Assembly: GCA_021738625.1 (NCBI GenBank)
Contig: JAIPBS010000041.1
Coordinates: 1-40,728, forward strand
Length of the DNA: 40,728 nucleotides
Source: Bacteroidales bacterium
Lineage (GTDB): Bacteria > Bacteroidota > Bacteroidia > Bacteroidales > JAIOZK01
Direction of reading: 5' to 3'
In this document: in pieces, positions 34,751 to 40,728 of the stretch
How the letters are laid out: each line of letters starts with the position of its first letter
Position numbering within the stretch: position 1 is the first letter of the stretch
The notes under the pieces: model-generated
Database searches by the model: none
The model's input: the letters and a program-made list of their open reading frames with translations, nothing else
Told to the model about the DNA's origin: nothing
Translations under genes and position numbers: made by a program

Positions 34751-35257
34751 TTGATTGCGGGTTGCTGCAAAAACAGGCGCAAACACCAAAAGCAATTGTA
34801 CGACCGTTATTGTGACGCCATGTTTACCATAGCTTATCGCATGGTTAAAGATCAAGACCTGGCCAATGATGTTCTGCAAACTGCCTTCATCCAGGTTTTT
34901 AAAGATATCAAACAATTCAGGGGGCAGTCAACCATTGGGGCATGGATTAAAACAATTGTTGTGAGAAGCGCCATCAGGCAATTGAAGAAAGAAAATAACA
35001 TGCTGTGCCTGGATGTAGTTCATCCCAACGGGGAAAACATAAGCTGGCCGGAGGAAATGCGGGGTGATGACCTCGAACAGGCTATCTTGTCGCTGCCGGC
35101 CGGTTACCGCACAGTTTTCCTGTTGGTAGAAGTGGAGGGATACAAACACAATGAAGTGGCAGAAATGCTCGGTATCTCCGAAGGTACCTCCAAATCGCAA
35201 CTATACCGGGCCAAAAAGCAGTTACAGGTCGCTTTAAAAGATTTTATAGAAAGATGA
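34751..35257 (+). CDS. ECF sigma factor (sigma-70 family)
   Basis: About 168 aa. Region 2: LYDRYCDAMFTIAYRMVKDQ, DLANDVLQTAFIQVF, FRGQSTIGAWIKTIVVRSAI. Region 4: LPAGYRTVFLLVEVEGYKHN, EVAEMLGISEGTSKSQLYRAKKQL. These recruit RNA polymerase to special promoters. The start is uncertain: TTG at 34751 is the only usual start codon, but family members carry about 10 residues more, and the frame is open upstream to a stop at 34685-34687, encoding EPTEKQLIAGCC with no ATG or GTG. An ATC/ATT start or a base error is possible. Its stop overlaps the start of the next gene by 4 nt. Confidence 0.9.
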   Translation: MIAGCCKNRRKHQKQLYDRYCDAMFTIAYRMVKDQDLANDVLQTAFIQVFKDIKQFRGQSTIGAWIKTIVVRSAIRQLKKENNMLCLDVVHPNGENISWPEEMRGDDLEQAILSLPAGYRTVFLLVEVEGYKHNEVAEMLGISEGTSKSQLYRAKKQLQVALKDFIER

Positions 35258-36666
35258 CGGAAAAAAACCGGCACATATTGAAACAAACGCTTAACGACCT
35301 GCCCGGCAAAAAGGCCGGCAAGTCGAACTGGGCCGGCATTTCGGGCAGCCTTGATGAGCTGGACGGCAACCGTTTTCTGTCGAACAACCTTTCTTCCCTG
35401 CCCGGTTATAAAGCCCCCGAAAGCGCCTGGGCCGGAATACAGGCAGGGATGAGTAGATCATGGTATGTCATTACAGCTGGCGGAGCGATCAAAATCGGAT
35501 CGCTGGCTGTTGTCATTACCGCCCTGATTATTGGTGCGGTGTTTTTATTCTCTGATCGAAGCGAAAAATCAGATCAGACTCAAAGCGAAATTATCAGTGA
35601 AACAACCAATATTCCTTATTCAAAAATTGATCAACCAGAAGAAAAACGTTTACCTGCCCTGGCTAACGAAGATGGAAATAAAATCGAAAACAGGCATAGC
35701 CTTCCTGCAAAAACTATAACAGAAAACGCTACAATAGCATCTGGCAATAAAAAAAAGAAAACAAATTCATCAACAAAAACTGTCCCTGAATATTTGAACT
35801 CTTTAGCTCCTGACCAGCAATACCTGGAACAGCAATGTACTCCAAAAGAAGGTCAGGAGTTGATGGGCCTGACCGGAAAAAGTATTTCCAGTGTAAATCA
35901 TGAACGCGCTCTTTTAAACAGAAAAAAACTCAACCATATTTCATCCGAAGATGATTATTACGAAAAACCTCAGCATGTCGATATTTCGTTTGAGATATAC
36001 TATTCTCTCCTGAATTTCCAAAACGGGGATATCCCCCAGATGGAACTGCCCGAGAGCGCATCATCCTTTGGCTTCGAGGTGATGATGGAATACAGGAAAT
36101 TCTTTTTCAAAACCGGGCTTTCTTACCTTTCCCTGGAAGACAAAGCACAATATACTTTTAATTATAAACAGGAGGAACTGGTCTATTCATATAACTATGT
36201 TGATTCGGCCCTCTATAATCCTTTTACCGAAAGCGTAGATTATTATACAACCCATAAAAATGTATACGATTCGGTGGCCCATCAACAGGCGGATCAGATC
36301 AGGTATCGATACAGGGTATTGCAGGTTCCGCTGATAGCCGGTTATAAGCTTATTCACAACAACCAATTTATGATCAGTATAAACGGCGGTGTGGGCGCTG
36401 ATATCCGGCTGGGAGGCAAATCGTTCATCCCTGTATTCAATGAAAGTAACAGCAGCATTACCGGAACAGAAAACCACCTGGAATATCGCTTTGGCCTAAA
36501 CTGGAGGATGATGGCCGGCTTCGGTTTGTACTATAAGATATCAGGAAGTTTCTACTTTTATTTCGAGCCTACCTACCACGCCTATCTAAAATCTGTTTAC
36601 GAAAATGCGAGCCTCGATAAGGCCACATACATCGAATTCAAAAGCGGCCTCATTTATAAATTTTAA
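35254..36666 (+). CDS. Anti-sigma-like protein fused to an outer-membrane beta-barrel
   Basis: A 470-aa protein. Residues 1-78 are soluble and hold a repeated motif, LNDLPGKKAGKSNWAGI (13-29) and LSSLPGYKAPESAWAGI (46-62). A membrane helix follows at 81-99 (IGSLAVVITALIIGAVFLF). Residues 100-235 are polar and low in structure (NKKKKTNSSTKTVPEY), long enough to cross the periplasm. From about 240 the sequence alternates as a beta-barrel (FGFEVMMEYRKFFFKTGLSY, then FMISINGGVGADIRLGGK) and ends in a terminal Phe, as outer-membrane barrels do. Translationally coupled to the sigma gene, so residues 1-78 probably bind the sigma factor. A protein with one end in each membrane is the simplest topology. 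Confidence 0.8.
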   Translation: MTEKNRHILKQTLNDLPGKKAGKSNWAGISGSLDELDGNRFLSNNLSSLPGYKAPESAWAGIQAGMSRSWYVITAGGAIKIGSLAVVITALIIGAVFLFSDRSEKSDQTQSEIISETTNIPYSKIDQPEEKRLPALANEDGNKIENRHSLPAKTITENATIASGNKKKKTNSSTKTVPEYLNSLAPDQQYLEQQCTPKEGQELMGLTGKSISSVNHERALLNRKKLNHISSEDDYYEKPQHVDISFEIYYSLLNFQNGDIPQMELPESASSFGFEVMMEYRKFFFKTGLSYLSLEDKAQYTFNYKQEELVYSYNYVDSALYNPFTESVDYYTTHKNVYDSVAHQQADQIRYRYRVLQVPLIAGYKLIHNNQFMISINGGVGADIRLGGKSFIPVFNESNSSITGTENHLEYRFGLNWRMMAGFGLYYKISGSFYFYFEPTYHAYLKSVYENASLDKATYIEFKSGLIYKF

Positions 36667-36670
36667 AATG

Positions 36671-36703
36671 CATGCAACCATATGCTGAAAATGCATCCCT
36701 TTA
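36671..36703 (+). promoter_or_regulatory. ECF-type promoter of the PKD protein gene (site B)
   Basis: CATGCAACCAT at 36671-36681, 15 nt, then CCCTTTA at 36697-36703. Same blocks and spacing as site A at 34641. It lies 27 nt before the ATG at 36730 and directly after the barrel gene stop, so the PKD gene seems to have its own sigma-controlled start. Confidence 0.6.
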
Positions 36704-36729
36704 GGATAAAACCATAAAACTTTAAACTC

Positions 36730-38748
36730 ATGAGAAAAAAAATTACACTACTATTGACTTTCCTGCTTGCAGGTTTATTCATTACCAACGGTCAGGATTT
36801 TGTAACTGTGAGTGGCTACGTAACCAATGACAGCACGGGAACACCTGTCGCGGGTTATGAAGTCAACATTCAGGCAGACAGCCTTTATAATTCGATAACA
36901 CTGACGAATGAAGCGGGCTTTTATGTTGACACCATCCTGCCGAATGCAGTTTTGGGATTTGTACAGGTTTCCACTGTTGATGAATGTACCGGCATTATTC
37001 TGGATACCCTTTTTTACGATGTGGCCCCGGGAACATCTCTTAATGCAGATTTTGAAATATGTGTTAATCCCGGTGGGGAAGAATGCAGTGCAAACTTCAC
37101 CTACCAGCCCGACAGCACCGACCCTTACATGGTCAGCTTTTTTGACCAAAGCACACCGGCAGAAGCCATTGACAGCTGGCAATGGGACTTTGGAGATGGA
37201 AACAGCTCATCAGAGCAGAATCCGGTACATACCTACAATGCAGCCGGAATATACATTGTTTGTCTCACCATCCATTCCACAATTGACAGCTGCACCGACA
37301 CATCCTGTACAGAAGTGTGGGTACAAATGATCGGAGACTGCCAGGCCGACTTCAGTTATACAACCGACAGCACCAATGCGCATATCGTTCACTTCTTTGA
37401 CCAGAGCGTACCGGCTGAAAATATCGACAGCTGGCAGTGGGATTTCGGTGACGGAACAGGATCGAGCGAACAAAATCCGACACATGTCTTCGGTGATGCT
37501 GGCGTTTATGATGTTTGCCTGACCGTGCATTCCACAATCGACAGTTGCACAGACACCTATTGTGAAAATGTGATAATCAGCGAGCCGGGCGCCTGCCAAG
37601 CCGATTTCACCTACCAGGTCGACAGCAACAACTTCTATCAGGTAAGTTTCTTTGATCAAAGCATGCCGGCCGAGGGCGTTTACTGGTGGTTCTGGCAATT
37701 TGGAGACGGAACCTCCTCAAACGATCAGAATCCTGTTCACTCCTATAATGCAGCCGGCACCTACAACGTTTGCCTGAACATCAAAGCCAGGGTGGGCGAC
37801 GATACTTGCAGCAGCGTGTATTGCTCGGAAGTTGAAGTGCAGGGCGGATCACAAAGCTATTACCTGGGAGGAAATACATTTGCTGGTATTTATCAACTGG
37901 ATGAAGGCTTTGCCTACGCTTATAAACTTGAAAACGGCAACTATACAGAAGTGTACTCTCAACTGCTCGACACCCTGGGTTATTACATATTTTATCCCCT
38001 TATGGAAGCAGATTTTTACACAAAAGTAGAACCCACTCCCAACTCAGACTACTATGGAGACTTTTTGCCCACTTATTACGGAGACGCCACCCACTGGGAA
38101 GACGCCCAAACAGTTTCACTGAACCAGAATATCTATAATGCTGATATTAACCTGGTTCAGATCACCCAGCAATCACAGGGAGATGGCCTTATCAAAGGTA
38201 AGATCGTTCACCAGGATCTTTATAAAAATGAAACACCCGCCCATGACATTCAGATCATGCTGGCCAACGAAGCCGGCGAATATGTTGGCCTGAAATACTC
38301 CGACGAAGAAGGCAATTTCGAATTCAGCGGACTGGCCAACGGTACTTACACCCTCTTTGCGGAGATCATGGGCAAATCCATGGAGCCCAAAGATTTCACC
38401 CTGAGCGAAGAAAGTCACAACCTTGATGACATCCTTATGATCATCGGAGAAACCGCAGTGGTGTTTGGCATCCAGGAAAACAGCTCGGAATACATCAAAG
38501 GCCTGGGTGAAATTTATCCCAACCCTGTCAACAGCACCATCCACCTCGACATAGAAATGAAAAAAGCTTCAGCGCTTGAAGTGAAGATTTTCAACCCGTC
38601 AGGTCAGTGTGTTGGCAGCAGAAACATCGAACCCGGTCTTTCCGAAACCATCGAGATCGACACGGAAAAGCTGAGGCCCGGCATTTACATCCTGGAACTG
38701 ATCACCAAAGATCATTGCAAGATCAGCAAGCGATTTGTAAAGTATTAG
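36730..38748 (+). CDS. Secreted triple-PKD protein with T9SS sorting domain
   Basis: A 672-aa protein. Signal peptide MRKKITLLLTFLLAGLFITN, cleaved near GQ. Residues 23-110 resemble a carboxypeptidase-regulatory-like beta sandwich. Three PKD domains follow (about 119-198, 204-284, 289-370), with SWQWDFGDGNSSSEQNPVHT-type cores; the first two carry paired cysteines of the pattern SCTDTxC. Another regulatory-like domain is at about 480-560 (GNFEFSGLANGTYTLFAEIM). The last 80 residues are a T9SS type A domain: EIYPNPVNS, VKIFNPSGQC, LRPGIYILEL, KRFVKY. It should be exported across the outer membrane and attached or released. Role probably adhesion or binding; the adjacent sigma factor presumably drives it. 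Confidence 0.93.
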   Translation: MRKKITLLLTFLLAGLFITNGQDFVTVSGYVTNDSTGTPVAGYEVNIQADSLYNSITLTNEAGFYVDTILPNAVLGFVQVSTVDECTGIILDTLFYDVAPGTSLNADFEICVNPGGEECSANFTYQPDSTDPYMVSFFDQSTPAEAIDSWQWDFGDGNSSSEQNPVHTYNAAGIYIVCLTIHSTIDSCTDTSCTEVWVQMIGDCQADFSYTTDSTNAHIVHFFDQSVPAENIDSWQWDFGDGTGSSEQNPTHVFGDAGVYDVCLTVHSTIDSCTDTYCENVIISEPGACQADFTYQVDSNNFYQVSFFDQSMPAEGVYWWFWQFGDGTSSNDQNPVHSYNAAGTYNVCLNIKARVGDDTCSSVYCSEVEVQGGSQSYYLGGNTFAGIYQLDEGFAYAYKLENGNYTEVYSQLLDTLGYYIFYPLMEADFYTKVEPTPNSDYYGDFLPTYYGDATHWEDAQTVSLNQNIYNADINLVQITQQSQGDGLIKGKIVHQDLYKNETPAHDIQIMLANEAGEYVGLKYSDEEGNFEFSGLANGTYTLFAEIMGKSMEPKDFTLSEESHNLDDILMIIGETAVVFGIQENSSEYIKGLGEIYPNPVNSTIHLDIEMKKASALEVKIFNPSGQCVGSRNIEPGLSETIEIDTEKLRPGIYILELITKDHCKISKRFVKY

Positions 38749-38789
38749 AAGGAGCCCTTTTACTTTTCTGGTAATTAAGTTAGTTGAAG

Positions 38790-38820
38790 AAGGTTTGTCC
38801 GGTTGGGCAAACCTTTTTAA
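38790..38820 (+). terminator. Rho-independent terminator of the PKD gene
   Basis: Perfect 8-bp stem AAGGTTTG (38790-38797) and CAAACCTT (38808-38815), 10-nt loop, followed by a T-run to 38818. It lies 42 nt after the PKD stop and closes the sigma module. Confidence 0.85.
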
Positions 38821-38876
38821 TTTGGATTTGTTTGGAATGATGAAAGAACAAACAGAAAATACTCATTCTTTATTCT

Positions 38877-38884
38877 TAAATTTG
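38877..38884 (+). promoter_or_regulatory. -7 box TAAATTTG of the 495-aa gene
   Basis: Exact TAnnTTTG, 16 nt before the ATG at 38901 and after the terminator of the PKD gene. No TTG at the ideal upstream distance. Confidence 0.45.
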
Positions 38885-38900
38885 AAGAAACAACAACAGC

Positions 38901-40388
38901 ATGGAGAGAGAAATTCTCAGCACCAACCGCAAAGCTTTAAGAATAAACCTCGACGCCAGCATATATGGTTCTTTTGCCGAAATCGGCGGCGGACAGGAAG
39001 TGGGCCGCAATTTTTTCACCGCCGGGGGTGCTTCGGGTACGGTGGCCAAAACCATTTCAGCTTACGATAAGAAATTCAGCGACAATCTGTATAACCAAAA
39101 CAAACCCGGGAGGTATGTTTCGGAAGGGCGACTCACCAAAATGCTTAAAACCGAATTCAATGAATTGGTGAACATCCTGGGAAACGGGAACCATGAAAAC
39201 AGGCGTTTTTTTGCCTTTGCCAACACGGTGGCTACCATTAATTACAAAAAAGACAATCGCAGCCACGGCTGGCTGGGGATCAGATATCAGCTACACAGCA
39301 ATTCAGAGGCCAACGAGGTAGTAATGCATGTAAACCTACCGGAAAAGGATGCAGTCATTCAGCAACAAACCCTTGGAATTTTAGGTGTGAATTTCATTTT
39401 TGCCTGTTTCTACTTTCATGACCGGCCCAATGTATTTCTGAAATCTTTACTGGACAGTCTCGACACCGACCGCGTCGAGATCACCCTGGTGCGCATGACC
39501 GGACCGGACCTGAATTATGTTGACAACCGCCTGCTTAGCGTACAACTGGTGAACAACGGCATGACCAGCGCTACCATGTTCGACCGGAACGGGGATGTGC
39601 AGCAGCCCTCCGATATGCTTTACAAAAAAAACGTGCTCGCTTTCCGGGGTAGCTTTAGGCCCATCACTTATGTAGGGTTTGATATGCTGAAAACAAGTTT
39701 CGGTTTGTTCAAGAAAGACGAGGACTATGAAAAAGAAAACACCATCAGTTTGTGCGAAATGACCCTGAACAACCTGCTGGAAGAAGGACAGTTTGATGAA
39801 AGGGATTTCCTGGACCGTGCGGATATGCTGACCGGGATGGGACAAAATGTGATGGTTTCCAATTTCAGGGAATATTACAAGCTGGTTTCTTATTTCTCGC
39901 AATTCAAAATCAAAAACCTTCGGGTGGTGATCGGCGTTCCCACATTCATCAATGTGTTGGACGAAAGTTATTATACCGATCTAAAAGGAGGCATACTGGA
40001 GGCGTTCGGGAAGTTGTTCGTAAAAAACATGAAGCTGTATGTTTATCCCGCCAAAGATGAAAAATCAGGTGAGCTGATTAATTCTTCGAACATCCCGATG
40101 GTTGACGGCCTGAAACATCTTTACAAATACCTGATTGAGAACCGCAAAATCCTTGACCTGGAAGGAGTGAACACCGACAAACTGCACATCAAATCGAAAG
40201 ATGTGCTCGAAATGATCCGCAATCAACAGGGAGGTTGGGAGAAAATGGTTCCGGTTTACATTGAAGAATTCATCAAAACCAACGATCTGTTTGGTTATGA
40301 AGGCGAAAGCGAACTGGTTGCCCGCAAGGAAGACTGCGACGACATCATGGGCAAGCGAACCCGCCTGGCGAAGAAGCACAGGAAGTAG
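38901..40388 (+). CDS. Conserved 495-aa protein of unknown function
   Basis: A soluble protein without signal peptide or membrane helix. I recall relatives beginning with the same kind of block, LSTNRKALRINLDASIYGSF then AEIGGGQEVGRNFFTAGGAS, which databases often label automatically as nicotinate-nucleotide adenylyltransferase or TonB-dependent receptor. Neither label fits: there is no HxGH nucleotidyltransferase motif and no barrel. Other notable stretches are GRYVSEGRLTKMLKTEFNEL and YLIENRKILDLEGVNTDKLH. The strong conservation of the N-terminal GGGQEVGRNFF stretch suggests an active or binding site. Its neighbours give no hint. Monocistronic; the GA-rich repeat follows directly after the stop. 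Confidence 0.85.
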   Translation: MEREILSTNRKALRINLDASIYGSFAEIGGGQEVGRNFFTAGGASGTVAKTISAYDKKFSDNLYNQNKPGRYVSEGRLTKMLKTEFNELVNILGNGNHENRRFFAFANTVATINYKKDNRSHGWLGIRYQLHSNSEANEVVMHVNLPEKDAVIQQQTLGILGVNFIFACFYFHDRPNVFLKSLLDSLDTDRVEITLVRMTGPDLNYVDNRLLSVQLVNNGMTSATMFDRNGDVQQPSDMLYKKNVLAFRGSFRPITYVGFDMLKTSFGLFKKDEDYEKENTISLCEMTLNNLLEEGQFDERDFLDRADMLTGMGQNVMVSNFREYYKLVSYFSQFKIKNLRVVIGVPTFINVLDESYYTDLKGGILEAFGKLFVKNMKLYVYPAKDEKSGELINSSNIPMVDGLKHLYKYLIENRKILDLEGVNTDKLHIKSKDVLEMIRNQQGGWEKMVPVYIEEFIKTNDLFGYEGESELVARKEDCDDIMGKRTRLAKKHRK

Positions 40389-40508
40389 AAGAGGAGAGGT
40401 GAGAGGTGAGAGGTGAGAAAGTGAGAAAGTGAGAGGTGAGAAGGTGAGAGGTGAGAGGTGAGAGAGTGAGAGGTGAGAGGGTGAGAGGGTGAGAAGGTGA
40501 GAAGGTGG
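40389..40508. repeat. GA-rich tandem repeat (GAGAGGTGA-type)
   Basis: About 120 nt of degenerate 8-9-nt units such as GAGAGGTGA, GAGAAAGTGA and GAGAAGGTGA, starting at the stop codon of the 495-aa gene. Purine-only on the plus strand apart from the single T in each unit. Non-coding. Confidence 0.85.
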
Positions 40509-40591
40509 GGTGAAAATTCAACGCACATTCCCCGAAAACATACATAAAGCTCGTAAAGTGCATAGGGTATGGATTTCGTTCAACTCGATTT

Positions 40592-40616
40592 GGGAGTGTT
40601 CAAAAAAGTGTGTCAG
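40592..40616. other. Possible insertion-sequence end
   Basis: GTGTTCAAAAAAGTGTGTCA (40596-40615) resembles terminal inverted repeats of IS256-type elements as I remember them. No transposase is in the window and the opposite end is not visible, so this is tentative. Confidence 0.25.
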
Positions 40617-40624
40617 CCTCTGCA

Positions 40625-40674
40625 TTGCAGTGCACAGCCCTGGAGCCGATAGGCGGAAGGGCTGTGCACTGCAA
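40625..40674. repeat. Perfect 17-bp hairpin at the right edge
   Basis: Arms TTGCAGTGCACAGCCCT (40625-40641) and AGGGCTGTGCACTGCAA (40658-40674) pair without mismatch around a 16-nt loop, with AATTAATTTTTT after it. It is much stronger than the terminator at 38790. It may end transcription on the plus strand, or be a palindromic mobile or IS-borne element. Confidence 0.8.
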
Positions 40675-40728
40675 AATTAATTTTTTATAGGTATTTCTCA
40701 TAGCGTTCTCCAAATTTATCAACTAGTT

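Noticed and set aside
40345..40563. Minus-strand frames rich in Ser, Pro, Leu, Thr and His over the GA-rich repeat
   Set aside because: They only translate a simple repeat in the reverse direction.
1..40728. tRNA, rRNA or known riboswitches
   Set aside because: None recognised by eye on either strand; weak candidates could have been missed without a covariance search.

Overview
The window looks like a chromosomal piece of a member of the phylum Bacteroidota, probably Bacteroidales/Marinilabiliales-like; genus cannot be told. The signs are two type IX secretion (T9SS) C-terminal sorting domains, an outer-membrane beta-barrel fused to an anti-sigma-like N-terminus, short Bacteroidota-style lipoprotein signals, A-rich leaders instead of Shine-Dalgarno sites, and several -7 boxes of the form TAnnTTTG.

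Layout. (1) 1-20656, all on the minus strand and visibly more AT-rich than the rest, is a defence island. Read in the direction of transcription it holds: a 1714-aa DEAD/H helicase with a DUF1998-like part and a Vsr/DUF559-like tail; a SNF2-type helicase; a large PglX/Eco57I-like adenine methyltransferase; a small tail-anchored protein; a 782-aa protein with a zinc ribbon and a PD-(D/E)XK-like motif; an internally deleted DUF262 relic; McrB and McrC; a winged-helix protein; and two RhuM-family genes, the second cut by the window edge. The first three are coupled by a 1-nt overlap and a 2-nt gap. They resemble class 1 DISARM (DrmD plus DrmMI), but one Druantia-E-like helicase stands where DrmA and DrmB would be. 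This is my best candidate for an undescribed or little-described system. Two near-identical 20-bp promoter-like blocks lie upstream of the helicase and of the edge RhuM gene.

(2) 20657-27313 is a loosely packed region: a lipoprotein, a gene broken by a stop in its signal peptide, an orphan cysteine-rich PAS histidine kinase, a 180-184-bp tandem repeat carrying perfect 15-bp inverted repeats, a 10-bp satellite, a frameshifted T9SS stub, a PepSY-like acidic lipoprotein, a DUF169 protein and a DoxX-like fragment.

(3) 27370-34457 is mostly metabolic and housekeeping: phosphate acetyltransferase (no ackA beside it), aspartate kinase and aspartate-semialdehyde dehydrogenase overlapping by 4 nt, ArfB, a RAYT-type transposase and an MFS exporter.

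(4) 34641-38820 is a compact signalling module: ECF sigma factor, a translationally coupled protein with a cytoplasmic N-terminus, one membrane helix and a C-terminal outer-membrane barrel, and a secreted triple-PKD T9SS protein. Near-identical ECF-type promoters precede the sigma gene and the PKD gene, which suggests an autoregulated circuit running from the cell surface to RNA polymerase.

(5) 38877-40728 has a conserved gene of unknown function, a GA-rich repeat, a possible insertion-sequence end and a perfect 17-bp hairpin.
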